Below, piece by piece: positions 8,789 through 18,816 of a DNA stretch of 64,000 bases. Below the pieces are notes generated by a model that worked only from the letters and a program-made list of their open reading frames with translations, had not been told where the DNA came from and did not search any database. The stretch comes from Brenneria sp. hezel4-2-4 (lineage in GTDB: Bacteria; Pseudomonadota; Gammaproteobacteria; Enterobacterales; Enterobacteriaceae). The DNA lies in NCBI RefSeq assembly GCF_013155275.1, contig NZ_JABJXS010000006.1:164798-228797 (forward strand), written 5' to 3'. The stretch's first letter is position 1. Every line of letters starts with the position of its first letter. Position numbers and translations under genes: made by a program.

Positions 8789-10456
8789 GTGGCTCAATAT
8801 GTTTATACCATGCATCGCGTCGGTAAAGTCGTTCCGCCGAAGCGTCATATTCTGAAAAATATCTCCCTCAGTTTCTTCCCCGGCGCCAAAATCGGCGTAC
8901 TGGGCCTGAACGGGGCCGGTAAATCTACGCTGCTGCGCATTATGGCCGGCATTGATAAAGACATTGAAGGGGAAGCGCGTCCGCAACCCGGCATTAAAAT
9001 CGGCTACCTGCCGCAGGAGCCGAAGCTCAACCCGGAACACACCGTGCGCGAATCGGTTGAAGAAGCCGTTGCCGAGGTGGTCACGGCGCTGAAACGCCTT
9101 GATGAAGTGTATGCGCTGTACGCCGACCCGGACGCCGATTTCGATAAGCTGGCCGCTGAGCAGGGCAAATTGGAAGAGATCATCCAGGCTCACGACGGCC
9201 ATAACCTGAACAACCAGTTAGAGCGTGCGGCGGATGCCCTGCGGCTGCCGGAATGGGACGCTAAAATCGCCAACCTTTCCGGTGGTGAACGCCGTCGCGT
9301 CGCGCTGTGCCGCCTGCTGCTGGAAAAACCGGACATGTTGCTGCTCGACGAACCCACCAACCACCTGGATGCTGAATCGGTGGCCTGGCTGGAACGCTTC
9401 CTGCACGACTTCGAGGGCACGGTAGTGGCGATCACCCACGACCGTTACTTCCTCGACAACGTCGCGGGCTGGATTCTGGAACTGGACCGTGGCGAAGGCA
9501 TTCCGTGGGAAGGCAACTACTCTTCCTGGCTGGAGCAGAAAGATCAGCGTCTGGCGCAAGAAGCCTCTTCCGAAGCGGCGCGCCGCAAATCTATCGAGAA
9601 AGAGCTGGAATGGGTTCGTCAGGGAGCCAAAGGACGCCAATCCAAAGGCAAAGCGCGTCTGGCTCGCTTTGAAGAACTGAATAGCACCGAATACCAGAAA
9701 CGTAACGAAACCAACGAACTGTTTATTCCACCGGGTCCGCGTCTCGGCGACAAGGTGGTCGACGTCGTCAACCTGAGCAAAGCCTATGGCGATCGGCAGT
9801 TGATCGACGGATTATCTTTCTCCGTACCGAAAGGGGCGATTGTCGGGATCATCGGCCCGAACGGCGCCGGTAAATCAACACTGTTCCGCATGATGTCGGG
9901 TCAGGAACAGCCGGATAGCGGCAGCATCGAGCTGGGCGAAACGGTGAAGCTGGCGTCGGTCGATCAGTTCCGCGATGCGATGGACAACAGCAAAACCGTG
10001 TGGGAAGAAGTTTCCGGCGGACAAGATATCATGCGCATCGGCAACACCGAGATGCCGAGCCGCGCCTATGTGGGCCGTTTCAACTTCAAAGGGGTCGATC
10101 AGGGCAAACGCGTGGGCGAGCTGTCCGGCGGCGAGCGTGGTCGCCTGCATCTGGCGAAACTGTTGCAGGTTGGCGGCAACGTGCTGCTGCTCGACGAACC
10201 CACCAACGACCTGGATATCGAAACGCTGCGCGCGCTGGAAAACGCCCTGCTGGAGTTTCCCGGCTGCGCCATGGTTATCTCGCACGACCGCTGGTTCCTT
10301 GACCGTATCGCCACCCACATTCTGGATTATCAGGATGAAGGTAAAGTGGAATTCTTCGAAGGTAACTTCACCGAGTATGAAGAGTACAAAAAACGCACTC
10401 TCGGCGCCGAAGCATTAGAACCACACCGTATCAAATACAAAAAGATGTCCAAGTAA
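8789..10456 (+). CDS. ettA: EttA, energy-dependent translational throttle (ABC-F)
   Basis: Ribosome-binding ABC-F ATPase that gates the first elongation step according to the ATP/ADP ratio. It has 555 residues with two ABC domains. The first has Walker A GLNGAGKST, signature LSGGERRRVALC and DEPTNHLD. The second has GPNGAGKST, LSGGERGRLHLAK and DEPTNDLD. They are joined by the lysine/arginine-rich linker (EWVRQGAKGRQSKGKARLARFEEL) that contacts the P-site tRNA. The start is GTG at 8789, fixed by MAQYVYTMHRVGKVVPPK. A strong terminator follows. Confidence 0.97.
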   Translation: MAQYVYTMHRVGKVVPPKRHILKNISLSFFPGAKIGVLGLNGAGKSTLLRIMAGIDKDIEGEARPQPGIKIGYLPQEPKLNPEHTVRESVEEAVAEVVTALKRLDEVYALYADPDADFDKLAAEQGKLEEIIQAHDGHNLNNQLERAADALRLPEWDAKIANLSGGERRRVALCRLLLEKPDMLLLDEPTNHLDAESVAWLERFLHDFEGTVVAITHDRYFLDNVAGWILELDRGEGIPWEGNYSSWLEQKDQRLAQEASSEAARRKSIEKELEWVRQGAKGRQSKGKARLARFEELNSTEYQKRNETNELFIPPGPRLGDKVVDVVNLSKAYGDRQLIDGLSFSVPKGAIVGIIGPNGAGKSTLFRMMSGQEQPDSGSIELGETVKLASVDQFRDAMDNSKTVWEEVSGGQDIMRIGNTEMPSRAYVGRFNFKGVDQGKRVGELSGGERGRLHLAKLLQVGGNVLLLDEPTNDLDIETLRALENALLEFPGCAMVISHDRWFLDRIATHILDYQDEGKVEFFEGNFTEYEEYKKRTLGAEALEPHRIKYKKMSK

Positions 10457-10464
10457 TACCCGCC

Positions 10465-10488
10465 GGCCCGCGCTCGCGGGCCGTTTTT
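10465..10488 (+). terminator. Intrinsic terminator after ettA
   Basis: A perfect 8-bp GC-rich stem (10465-10472 with 10475-10482) with a two-base loop is followed by GTTTTTG. Confidence 0.88.
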
Positions 10489-10588
10489 GTTCTCCCTCCC
10501 CGCGAGTAGGCAAAAATGCGTTATCTCCTCGACAGAACGCTGTTCTAAACTGTGTAGTAGCAAAACAGACAATAAGAGGAACCACACC

Positions 10589-11590
10589 ATGACCGTTCAT
10601 GCGATAGCCGTAGACCCCCAACATCCTGAAAACTTCATTGCCGTCGATCAGGAAATGCCCGAGCCGGGGGAATACGATCTTCTCGTTGAGGTAAAAGCCG
10701 TTTCAGTGAACCCGGTGGATACCAAGGTACATGCGGGCTTGCGCAACAAGGGTTTGCAGCAGCCCCGCATTCTCGGCTGGGACGCCAGCGGCGTGGTACT
10801 GAAAGCGGGCCGCGCCGTCAGCAATTTCAGAGTAGGCGACGAAGTTTGGTATGCCGGAGACATTACCCGCCCCGGCAGCAACAGTACGCATCAGTTGGTC
10901 GATGCCCGTATCACGGCGCATAAGCCTGAATCGCTGGATTGGGCTGCCGCGGCGGCGCTTCCTCTTACCTCGCTGACCGCCTGGGAAGGGTTATTTGAAC
11001 ATCTGAAAATCCAGCAGGCGGATGATGAAAAAACGCTGTTGATCATCGGCGGCGCCGGCGGCGTAGGTTCACTGGCGATCTCACTTGCCGCCCTGCGCAG
11101 TCCGGTAAAAATCATTGCCACCGCATCGCAACCCGACTCCGCGCAATGGTGTCGCCAACGTGGCGCGCATCTGGTCGTCGATTATCGCAATCTGGTTGCC
11201 GAGTTGGAAAAAGAAGGCATCAAACAGGTGGATTATATTTTTTGCCTGAATGATACCGACGGCCACTGGCCGGCAATCGGCAAACTGATTGCTCCGCTGG
11301 GGCACGTCTGCACGATTGTGGAGAATCAGCATCCGCTCGATCAAAATGAGTTAAAGCTCAAAAGCGCCGCCCTGCATTGGGAGTTTATGTTTACCCGCAG
11401 CATGTTCAGCACGCCGGATATCGGCCAGCAGGGAAAAATTCTGCATGAAGTCGCCCAGTTGGTTGACGCCGGAAAATTACAGGGAACGGCAAGCGAAACC
11501 CTACAAGGATTGAGCGTCGAAACGCTACGGCAGGCGCACAAAAAAGTGCTGGACGGCCACATGCGCGGCAAAGTGGTTATCGCTTTCTGA
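10589..11590 (+). CDS. MDR-family NAD(P)H-dependent oxidoreductase (quinone oxidoreductase-like)
   Basis: A 333-residue medium-chain dehydrogenase/reductase. The ATG at 10589 is preferred over an in-frame start 34 codons upstream because AAGAGGA sits 8 bases before it and MTVHAIAVD begins the conserved fold. The N-terminal catalytic domain contains VKAVSVNPVDTKV and ILGWDASGVV, and the Rossmann domain contains LLIIGGAGGVGSLAISLA. The structural-zinc cysteine cluster and catalytic zinc ligands of classical alcohol dehydrogenases are not apparent, so a quinone or enone reductase of the QOR/ZADH type is more likely than a zinc alcohol dehydrogenase. The substrate is unknown. It converges on serA. 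Confidence 0.85.
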   Translation: MTVHAIAVDPQHPENFIAVDQEMPEPGEYDLLVEVKAVSVNPVDTKVHAGLRNKGLQQPRILGWDASGVVLKAGRAVSNFRVGDEVWYAGDITRPGSNSTHQLVDARITAHKPESLDWAAAAALPLTSLTAWEGLFEHLKIQQADDEKTLLIIGGAGGVGSLAISLAALRSPVKIIATASQPDSAQWCRQRGAHLVVDYRNLVAELEKEGIKQVDYIFCLNDTDGHWPAIGKLIAPLGHVCTIVENQHPLDQNELKLKSAALHWEFMFTRSMFSTPDIGQQGKILHEVAQLVDAGKLQGTASETLQGLSVETLRQAHKKVLDGHMRGKVVIAF

Positions 11591-11602
11591 GAACGGGAAA
11601 CA

Positions 11603-11623
11603 CCAGCTCCAAAGGAGCTGGTT
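11603..11623. terminator. Stem-loop between the MDR gene and serA
   Basis: CCAGCTCC-AAA-GGAGCTGG, a perfect 8-bp stem between convergent genes. Only two T residues follow on the plus strand, so it may act on both strands weakly. Confidence 0.6.
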
Positions 11624-11632
11624 AACCACCGA

Positions 11633-12865
11633 TCAATACAGCAGGCGGGCACGGATCGTGCCGGGGATCGCCTTCATCAGTTGTAATGCGGTGTGCGCGC
11701 CGTCGGTTTCAACATCAATCACCACATAACCAATCTCCGGCGTGGTTTGCAAATACTGCGCCGCAATATTGATGCCTTGCTCGGCAAAAATCTGGTTCAG
11801 ACGAGTCAGCACGCCAGGACGATTTTCATGAATATGCAGCAAGCGGCTGGCGCGTTCGCCATGCACTGGCAGCGAAACCTCAGGGAAATTGACCGCAGAC
11901 AGCGTAGAGCCATTATCCGAGTATTTCGCCAGTTTTCCCGCCACTTCATCGCCGATGTTTTCCTGCGCTTCCTGCGTTGAACCACCAATATGCGGCGTCA
12001 GCAACACGTTATCAAACTCACATAGCGGTGACAGGAACGGATCGCTGTTGGATGCGGGCTCCTGAGGGAAAACGTCAATCGCCGCGCCCACAAGATGCTT
12101 ACTGGCTAATGCATCGGATAAAGCGGGGATATCAACCACCGTGCCGCGTGATGCGTTAATCAGAATAGAACCCGGCTTCATCAGCGCCAGCTCTTCAGCC
12201 CCCATCATATTCTGGGTGCTGACCGTCTCCGGCACATGCAGACTGACCACATCACTCATATTCAACAGATCTGAAAGGTGGCGAACCTGCTGAGCGTTCC
12301 CCAGCGGGAGCTTGCTTTCAATATCGTAGAAATAAACATGCATCCCCAGGCTTTCCGCCAGAATGCCCAGTTGAGTACCGATATGACCATAACCAATGAT
12401 GCCGAGCTTCTTACCGCGCGCTTCAAAAGAGCCGACGGCCAGTTTGTGCCAGACGCCGCGGTGTGCTTTGGCATTCGCCGCCGGAATGCCGCGCAGCAAC
12501 AACAGCATTTCACCGAGCACCATTTCTGCGACGGAACGTGTATTGGAAAAAGGTGCGTTGAATACCGGGATCCCGCGTTTTGTCGCAGAGGGTAATTCAA
12601 CCTGATTAGTACCGATACAAAAACAGCCGACCGCAATCAGTTTTTCAGCGGCGGCAAAAATTTCTTCCGTCAGGTGCGTGCGCGAACGAATACCCACGAA
12701 ATGCGCATCACGGATGGAGGCTTTTAACGCTTCCGGATCCAGTGCGCCTTTGTGATATTCAATGTTGGTGTAACCTGCGGCACGCAGATTTTCCAGTGCG
12801 CTTTGATGCACGCCTTCAACTAACAGAAATTTAATCTTATCTTTTTCTAATGATACCTTTGCCAT
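11633..12865 (-). CDS. serA: D-3-phosphoglycerate dehydrogenase SerA
   Basis: First committed step of serine biosynthesis: oxidises 3-phosphoglycerate to phosphohydroxypyruvate with NAD. It has 410 residues, the length of the E. coli enzyme. The order is substrate domain, then nucleotide domain (LGIIGYGHIGTQLG), then the catalytic His in LLTPHIGGSTQEAQENIG, then the C-terminal ACT domain (about 340-410, HENRPGVLTRLNQIFAEQGINI) that binds serine for feedback inhibition. It is followed by rpiA on the same strand, as in E. coli. Confidence 0.97.
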   Translation of the reverse strand: MAKVSLEKDKIKFLLVEGVHQSALENLRAAGYTNIEYHKGALDPEALKASIRDAHFVGIRSRTHLTEEIFAAAEKLIAVGCFCIGTNQVELPSATKRGIPVFNAPFSNTRSVAEMVLGEMLLLLRGIPAANAKAHRGVWHKLAVGSFEARGKKLGIIGYGHIGTQLGILAESLGMHVYFYDIESKLPLGNAQQVRHLSDLLNMSDVVSLHVPETVSTQNMMGAEELALMKPGSILINASRGTVVDIPALSDALASKHLVGAAIDVFPQEPASNSDPFLSPLCEFDNVLLTPHIGGSTQEAQENIGDEVAGKLAKYSDNGSTLSAVNFPEVSLPVHGERASRLLHIHENRPGVLTRLNQIFAEQGINIAAQYLQTTPEIGYVVIDVETDGAHTALQLMKAIPGTIRARLLY

Positions 12866-13163
12866 TTCACGACCTTATTTTCAGACTTCAGATGCGACAG
12901 TTTGCTAAACAGCCTCTGCCAACATAACAAAAATTACGCAGTCAGCAATACAAACGATTGCTCCGTCTGTATTACGCATTAGAGATGAACTCAAGATTTC
13001 TGGCGAAAAATATTGCTAAATAAACGCATCGCCATATCGACGACAAACAAAATAAGAAAATGTGATATTAAGTACCAAAAATGAGCCGTTAACGACAAAC
13101 GTTTTTTTATACAAAAAATTTTCAGGCGCGGCAATCCGCTCGCGCCCAGGACGATGCTATATC
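12866..13163. other. 298-bp gap between rpiA and serA
   Basis: AT-rich with no ORF of note. It is expected to hold the serA promoter. I do not see a clear rpiA terminator. Confidence 0.4.
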
Positions 13164-13820
13164 TTACTTGACCGTTTTCACCCCTTCAGGCGTACCGATC
13201 AGCGCCACATCCGCGCCACGGTTGGCGAACAGCCCCACGGTCACGACACCGGCAATACCGTTAATGTGATTTTCAACGGCTATCGCATCCATAATGTTCA
13301 GATTGTGGACATCCAGAATGATATTGCCGTTGTCGGTGATGACGCCCTGACGATATTCCGGTTGCCCGCCCATTTTCGCCAGTTCCCGGGCGACATAAGC
13401 CCGAGCCATGGGGATCACTTCAACCGGCAGAGGAAACCGCCCCAGCACATCAACCTGTTTTGACGCGTCAACAATGCAGATAAACTGACGGGCGATGGCG
13501 GCAATGATTTTTTCACGAGTCAGCGCCGCGCCGCCGCCTTTTATCATCTGCATATGTCCGTTGATCTCGTCTGCGCCATCGACGTACACATCCAGAGAAT
13601 CCACCTCATTACAGTCAAAAACCGGGATGCCCAGGCTTTTCAGCTTTGCCGTTGAGGCATCAGAACTGGATACCGCCCCGGTAATCTGATGTTTGATCGA
13701 ACCCAGCGCATCGATAAAATGGGCCGCCGTCGACCCCGTCCCGACCCCAACAATGGTATCGGGGCGAACGTAGTCAAGCGCCGCCCAGCCAACCGCTTTT
13801 TTCAGTTCATCTTGTGTCAT
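13164..13820 (-). CDS. rpiA: Ribose-5-phosphate isomerase A
   Basis: Interconverts ribose 5-phosphate and ribulose 5-phosphate in the pentose phosphate pathway. It has 218 residues from [15 protein letters not shown], which matches the E. coli start; an in-frame ATG six codons further upstream (13838) is possible, and neither has a good Shine-Dalgarno. The conserved motifs are [22 protein letters not shown] (catalytic Asp region) and [13 protein letters not shown]. It is divergent from argP, as in E. coli. Confidence 0.96.
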   Translation of the reverse strand: MTQDELKKAVGWAALDYVRPDTIVGVGTGSTAAHFIDALGSIKHQITGAVSSSDASTAKLKSLGIPVFDCNEVDSLDVYVDGADEINGHMQMIKGGGAALTREKIIAAIARQFICIVDASKQVDVLGRFPLPVEVIPMARAYVARELAKMGGQPEYRQGVITDNGNIILDVHNLNIMDAIAVENHINGIAGVVTVGLFANRGADVALIGTPEGVKTVK

Positions 13821-14037
13821 AGTCTGTTTCAGGCCCATAAATACGAAAACGTGTGCGTATTATAGAACATGCATTCAGAGAAATGGCGCAAATTCACTGC
13901 ACCGCCCGCGCATTATTTCATGCTCTGCCAACGCTTTTCATGAACAATAAAACGGGGAATAAGATTTCTGCATGGTAAAACGGCAAAATGTGGCATAGTG
14001 AAAAAAACCGACTTCGTTCAGAGGAATTTTTACTTTC

Positions 14038-14931
14038 ATGAAACGCCCGGACTATCGAACGCTTCAGGCTTTGGATGCCGTCATCCGTGAGCGGGGTTTT
14101 GAACGTGCCGCCCAGAAATTATGCATTACGCAATCAGCCGTATCGCAGCGAATCAAACAACTCGAAAACCTGTTCGGTCAGCCGTTGTTAGTCAGGACGA
14201 TCCCTCCCCGCCCGACAGAGCAAGGGCAGAAATTACTGGCGCTGCTGCATCAGGTTGAGCTGCTGGAAGAAGAGTGGCTGGGTAATGAAACCAGCAGCGA
14301 TATTCCGCTGCTGCTGTCGCTGGCGGTTAACGCCGACAGTCTGGCGACCTGGCTGCTGCCGGCCCTGCAACCGGTGCTGGCGGACTCGCCTATTCGTTTG
14401 AACTTACAGGTGGAAGACGAAACCCGCACTCAGGAAAGACTGCGGCGCGGTGAAGTCGTGGGCGCGGTGAGTATTCAGCCGCAGCCGTTGCCAAGCTGTC
14501 TGGTGGACAAACTGGGGGCGCTGGACTATCTGTTTGTCGCGTCGCCGGCCTTTGCCGAGCGCTATTTTCCCAACGGCGTGACACGTTCGGCGCTATTGCG
14601 CGCGCCGGCGGTGGCTTTCGATCATCTTGATGATATGCATCAGGCGTTTTTACAGCAAAACTTCGATTTATCGCCCGGCAGCGTGCCATGCCATATTGTG
14701 AATTCTTCCGAGGCGTTCGTGCAGTTGGCCCGACAAGGCACCACCTGCTGCATGATCCCGCATCTGCAAATCGAAAAAGAGTTGGCCAACAACGAACTGA
14801 TTGATTTGACGCCGGGGCTGCTTCAGCGCCGGATGCTTTACTGGCACCGCTTCGCCCCGGAAAGCCGGATGATGAGGAAAGTCACTGATGCCCTGCTGGC
14901 GCACGGACATCAGGTACTGCGGCAATCTTAA
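14038..14931 (+). CDS. argP: LysR-family regulator ArgP
   Basis: Activator of argO and other lysine/arginine-responsive genes, formerly IciA. It has 297 residues, the same as E. coli. The N-terminal winged helix is at residues 2-60 ([38 protein letters not shown]) and the C-terminal effector domain follows. The expected target argO lies 1.5 kb downstream on the other strand. It is preceded by GAGGAATTTTT. Confidence 0.96.
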   Translation: MKRPDYRTLQALDAVIRERGFERAAQKLCITQSAVSQRIKQLENLFGQPLLVRTIPPRPTEQGQKLLALLHQVELLEEEWLGNETSSDIPLLLSLAVNADSLATWLLPALQPVLADSPIRLNLQVEDETRTQERLRRGEVVGAVSIQPQPLPSCLVDKLGALDYLFVASPAFAERYFPNGVTRSALLRAPAVAFDHLDDMHQAFLQQNFDLSPGSVPCHIVNSSEAFVQLARQGTTCCMIPHLQIEKELANNELIDLTPGLLQRRMLYWHRFAPESRMMRKVTDALLAHGHQVLRQS

Positions 14932-14942
14932 ACGCCGCTCGC

Positions 14943-15668
14943 TCAGGGATTGCGCTGAAGTTCAAATACCACGTCGACCTGGTCGTCAAAGTGAATGGTT
15001 TGCTGCTCATACGTTTGCGCGGCTTCACTTTGTGCCGCCACATCCGCCGTTTTAAACATTCGTGCCACCGGCATTGGCTGATAGTTGGCGACGTGATAAC
15101 GAATACTGTAGATCGGCCCCAGTTTGGCATTAAACCCTTGCGCTAAGGATGCAGCCTGGCTGGTTGCCTGTTCAATGGCCTTTTTACGCGCTTCGTCACG
15201 GTAGGTCTCCGGGTTGGCAACGCCCAAATCGACGGTACGAATCTCATTCAGACCTGATTTCAATGCGCCATCAAGCAGTTCGTTCAGCTTATCCAACTGA
15301 CGCAGCGTCACCTCGACCTGACGCACCGCGCGATACCCTTTCAGCACCGAGCCGCCGGTTTTCAGGTAATCATATTCCGGCTGAGTACGCAGATTAGCCG
15401 CGTTGATATCTTTTTTCTCAATGCCATTTTTGCCCAGAAAATCAAAATATTGAGCAACCCGGGCATCTACCTGCTTTTTCGCGTCCGCAGCATCTTTGGA
15501 TGACACGCTAACCTCAATCGCTAAACGCGCAATATCAGGCGTCGCATCCACACTGGCGGTTCCCGACGTCACAATATGCGGGCCGTCCGGTAATTCCGCG
15601 GCCAGCCCAATCGTCGGTAAGGCACTTAAACCCACCATAGCGGCTAATGCCAATACTTTTAGCTTCAC
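14943..15668 (-). CDS. yggE: SIMPL-domain periplasmic protein YggE
   Basis: A 241-residue exported protein linked in E. coli to oxidative stress resistance, with unresolved molecular function. The signal peptide ends near LPTIGLAA. The SIMPL (DUF541) domain fills the rest, with GTASVDATPDIARLAIEVSV at the start and VELQRNP at the C-terminus. It shares its strand with argO, with 166 bp between. The 3' end faces argP at a distance of only 11 bp. Confidence 0.92.
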   Translation of the reverse strand: MKLKVLALAAMVGLSALPTIGLAAELPDGPHIVTSGTASVDATPDIARLAIEVSVSSKDAADAKKQVDARVAQYFDFLGKNGIEKKDINAANLRTQPEYDYLKTGGSVLKGYRAVRQVEVTLRQLDKLNELLDGALKSGLNEIRTVDLGVANPETYRDEARKKAIEQATSQAASLAQGFNAKLGPIYSIRYHVANYQPMPVARMFKTADVAAQSEAAQTYEQQTIHFDDQVDVVFELQRNP

Positions 15669-15834
15669 AATGTCTCCTTTATTGATGTCTTGTCGCCGAG
15701 GCGGAAACCGGAACGGCCTACCACTGCCCTCTTTCCCGCACCGGCGATAAATTCTGTATGCCGGCTAACATAACGCATTGCCGACACAACAAAATATAGG
15801 TGAATTTCTGAAACCAGGTGTAAAGCTGCGTAAT

Positions 15835-16449
15835 TTATTGCGAGCCATGCTGCGCCAGCTGTAATGCAATCCCCCACATCACCGTCCCGACGAACAGGTT
15901 AATCACACGCTGTACGCGCGACGTATTCAGCCACGGCGCCAGCCAGGCCGCCAGCAGGGCCAGAGCGAAGAACCAGATAAACGAGGCGGTAATCGTGCCC
16001 AGCGCAAACCATCCGCGATCCCGATCGGCAAACTGACTGCCCAGACTGCCCAACACCACAAAGGTATCCAGATAGACATGCGGATTAAGCCAGGTGACGG
16101 CCAGCATGGCGGCAATAATGCGCCAGCGGCTCTGCTTCATCACCTCAGCTCTGGCCCGCGCCATATCCTGACTGAACGCCGTCCTAAACGCGCCCCAGCC
16201 GTACCACAGCAGGAATGCGACGCCCCCCCAGGTCATCAACCCCATAAGTAACGAAGATTGGCTGAGCAAAGCGCTGCCGCCGAAGATCCCCGCGCAAATC
16301 AGCGCGACATCGCTGAGCGCGCATAGCAACGCAATCATCAAGTGATACTGCCGACGAATCCCCTGATTCATCACAAAAGTGTTTTGCGGCCCCAATGGTA
16401 AGATCATTGCCGCGCCAAGGATAAATCCCTGTAAATATACCGCCAACAT
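15835..16449 (-). CDS. argO: Arginine exporter ArgO
   Basis: LysE-family inner-membrane exporter of arginine and canavanine. The start at 16449 ([23 protein letters not shown]) is chosen over an upstream in-frame ATG because GGGAGA precedes it and it matches E. coli; this gives 204 residues with about six membrane segments. Conserved motifs are [18 protein letters not shown] and [20 protein letters not shown]. It is likely activated by ArgP, encoded nearby. Confidence 0.95.
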   Translation of the reverse strand: MLAVYLQGFILGAAMILPLGPQNTFVMNQGIRRQYHLMIALLCALSDVALICAGIFGGSALLSQSSLLMGLMTWGGVAFLLWYGWGAFRTAFSQDMARARAEVMKQSRWRIIAAMLAVTWLNPHVYLDTFVVLGSLGSQFADRDRGWFALGTITASFIWFFALALLAAWLAPWLNTSRVQRVINLFVGTVMWGIALQLAQHGSQ

Positions 16450-16623
16450 TACCGTCTCCCTGCATACACGATGGTTGCGATAGGCGGCAGTGTATGAACA
16501 GCGCATCATTAATGGAAATTTAACTTTCTAATAAATCATTAGGAGATCTAATAATGATGAGGGTAGAACGCAGAAAGGAAATCAGGCCCGGCGAACGACG
16601 CCGGGCCCGGTAGTGATAATGTA

Positions 16624-17478
16624 TTACGCTTTCTCTGGCTGTGATGCCTGATACAGATGCACGTCCATCTGCGGATAGGGGATACCGATACGGTTCTCAT
16701 CCAGTACCCGCTTGATGTTTTCCAGCAGATCCCAGTAAACCGCCTGCGCATCGCCATTGCTCGTCCACACCCACACCACGAAATTCAGCGAGGACGCCGC
16801 CATCTCATTCAAACGAATGGTTACGCCTTTATCGTGATCGATACGGGTGTCCGCGGCGACGATATCGCCCAGCAGCTTTTTAACCACATCGATATCCGCA
16901 TCATAGGCCACGCCGACGACGATCTCGGTGCGACGATCCGGTTCACGCGAGCTGTTGATGATATTCCCGGCGATGATCTTGCCGTTCGGCACGACAATCA
17001 TCTTGCCGTCTCCGGTACGCAGCGTGGTGGAGAAAATCTGAACCTGCGTCACCGTGCCGGCAATGCCGCCCAGATCGACCGACTCGCCGATCCGGAAAGG
17101 CCGGAAAGTCACCAACAACACCCCGGCGGCAAAGTTCGCCAGCGATCCCTGCAAGGCCAGACCAACGGCTAAACCCGCGGCGCCCAGCACGGCGATGACC
17201 GATGCCGTTTGTACGCCCACCCGGCTCAATACGGCAATCAGCGTAAACGCAATAACGCCGTAACGCACTATCGCCGCCAGGAAATCCGCCACCGTTGAAT
17301 CAATGGAACGGCTCACCAGCAGGCGATTCAGCGTTCCGGACACGATACGGGCGATAATCAGACCAACGATAAGAATCAGTAACGCGGCAACAATATTAAC
17401 AACGTACTGCAATAATACATCCTGGTGACTGACCAGCCAGCCCGTCGCCTGTTCTACACCAACATTCAGTTCTTCCAT
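16624..17478 (-). CDS. mscS: Small-conductance mechanosensitive channel MscS
   Basis: Heptameric inner-membrane channel that opens under high membrane tension and releases solutes in hypo-osmotic shock. It has 284 residues against 286 in E. coli. There are three transmembrane segments in the first 130 residues, with the pore-lining TM3 glycine/alanine packing surface [21 protein letters not shown]. The cytoplasmic beta domain ([33 protein letters not shown]) and the vestibule follow. It lies between argO and fbaA as in E. coli. Confidence 0.97.
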   Translation of the reverse strand: MEELNVGVEQATGWLVSHQDVLLQYVVNIVAALLILIVGLIIARIVSGTLNRLLVSRSIDSTVADFLAAIVRYGVIAFTLIAVLSRVGVQTASVIAVLGAAGLAVGLALQGSLANFAAGVLLVTFRPFRIGESVDLGGIAGTVTQVQIFSTTLRTGDGKMIVVPNGKIIAGNIINSSREPDRRTEIVVGVAYDADIDVVKKLLGDIVAADTRIDHDKGVTIRLNEMAASSLNFVVWVWTSNGDAQAVYWDLLENIKRVLDENRIGIPYPQMDVHLYQASQPEKA

Positions 17479-17561
17479 TTAACGACTCCTGTTTCTTACG
17501 CTCTCTAATCAGAGCATCACTTTCACACCAAAAACCGCAATCTGCGGCGAAATCTGTATAA

Positions 17562-17585
17562 AATTAAGGCTCCCGAAGGAGCCTT
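17562..17585 (-). terminator. Intrinsic terminator after fbaA
   Basis: Read on the minus strand: an 8-bp stem (AAGGCTCC/GGAGCCTT, loop TTCG) followed by AATTTTAT, 26 bp beyond the fbaA stop. Confidence 0.75.
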
Positions 17586-17611
17586 GGCAAATAAACCTTT
17601 ACGAATCTGGC

Positions 17612-18688
17612 TTAGAGAACGTCGACCGCGTTCAGTTCTTTAAAGGCTTGTTCTAAGCGCGCAACCATCGTGGCTTGTGCGGCACGCAACCAGGCGCGCG
17701 GATCATAGTATTTCTTGTTAGGCTTATCGGCGCCTTCCGGGTTACCCAGTTGGGCTTGCAGATAGCCTTCATTTTTCTGGTAGTAGTGCAGAATACCTTC
17801 CCAGGTTGCCCATTGGGTATCGGTATCGATATTCATCTTAACCACACCGTAGCCTACCGCTTCTTCAATCTCAGCGGCAGAAGAACCAGAACCGCCGTGG
17901 AACACGAAATTCAGGCTGTTGTGCGGCAGGCTGTATTTTTCAGAAACGTAGTCCTGAGAATTACGCAGGATTTTTGGCGTCAACTGTACGTTGCCTGGCT
18001 TGTAAACGCCGTGCACGTTACCGAATGAAGCCGCGATAGTGAAACGCGGGCTGATGGCATTCAGTTTTTCGTAGGCATAAGCCACATCTTCAGGCTGAGT
18101 GTACAGCGCGGAGTTATCCAGATGGCTGTTGTCCACGCCATCTTCTTCACCGCCGGTGCAGCCCAGTTCGATTTCCAACGTCATATCCAGTTTCGCCATG
18201 CGAACCAGATACTTGCTGCAAATCTCAATATTTTCTTCCAGCGACTCTTCAGACAGATCGATCATGTGAGAAGAGAACAGCGGCTTACCGGTCGCGGCGA
18301 AATGTTTTTCACCGGCATCCAGCAGCCCGTCCAGCCATGGCAGCAGTTTTTTAGCACAGTGGTCGGTGTGCAGAATAACCGGCACGCCGTAGTGTTCCGC
18401 CATCTGATGAACGTGATGCGCACCAGAAATCGCACCCAGAATAGCCGCCTGCTGACCTTCTGCTTTCAGACCCTTACCAGCGATAAATGCAGCGCCGCCG
18501 TTAGAGAATTGAACGATCACCGGCGCACGTACTTTGGCTGCGGCTTCCAGCACAGCATTAATTGAGTCGGTACCGACGCAGTTAACAGCTGGCAGGGCGA
18601 ATTTGTTTTCTTTTGCTACTGCGAAAACTTTCTGAACGTCATCACCAGTGATGACACCAGGTTTTACGAAATCAAAAATTTTAGACAT
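17612..18688 (-). CDS. fbaA: Class II fructose-bisphosphate aldolase
   Basis: Zinc-dependent aldolase that splits fructose 1,6-bisphosphate to glyceraldehyde 3-phosphate and dihydroxyacetone phosphate. It has 358 residues. Zinc ligands and the catalytic region are visible in VILHTDHCAKKLLPWLDG and in NVHGVYKPGN and NFVFHGGSGSS; MNIDTDTQWATWEG binds substrate. It is the third gene of the epd-pgk-fbaA series; 128 bp separate it from pgk, room for an internal promoter. Confidence 0.97.
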   Translation of the reverse strand: MSKIFDFVKPGVITGDDVQKVFAVAKENKFALPAVNCVGTDSINAVLEAAAKVRAPVIVQFSNGGAAFIAGKGLKAEGQQAAILGAISGAHHVHQMAEHYGVPVILHTDHCAKKLLPWLDGLLDAGEKHFAATGKPLFSSHMIDLSEESLEENIEICSKYLVRMAKLDMTLEIELGCTGGEEDGVDNSHLDNSALYTQPEDVAYAYEKLNAISPRFTIAASFGNVHGVYKPGNVQLTPKILRNSQDYVSEKYSLPHNSLNFVFHGGSGSSAAEIEEAVGYGVVKMNIDTDTQWATWEGILHYYQKNEGYLQAQLGNPEGADKPNKKYYDPRAWLRAAQATMVARLEQAFKELNAVDVL

Positions 18689-18816
18689 GTTACGTGTCCT
18701 GTTTCGTTGGCCGTGGGGGTTAAAAAAACTCTTATTTCATCAACGGCTGTCCGCCACAGACGGGCGGGACAGCCAAGGCAGAGGCAGCGAACGACAGCTA
18801 CGCTCCGCCTAAAGCA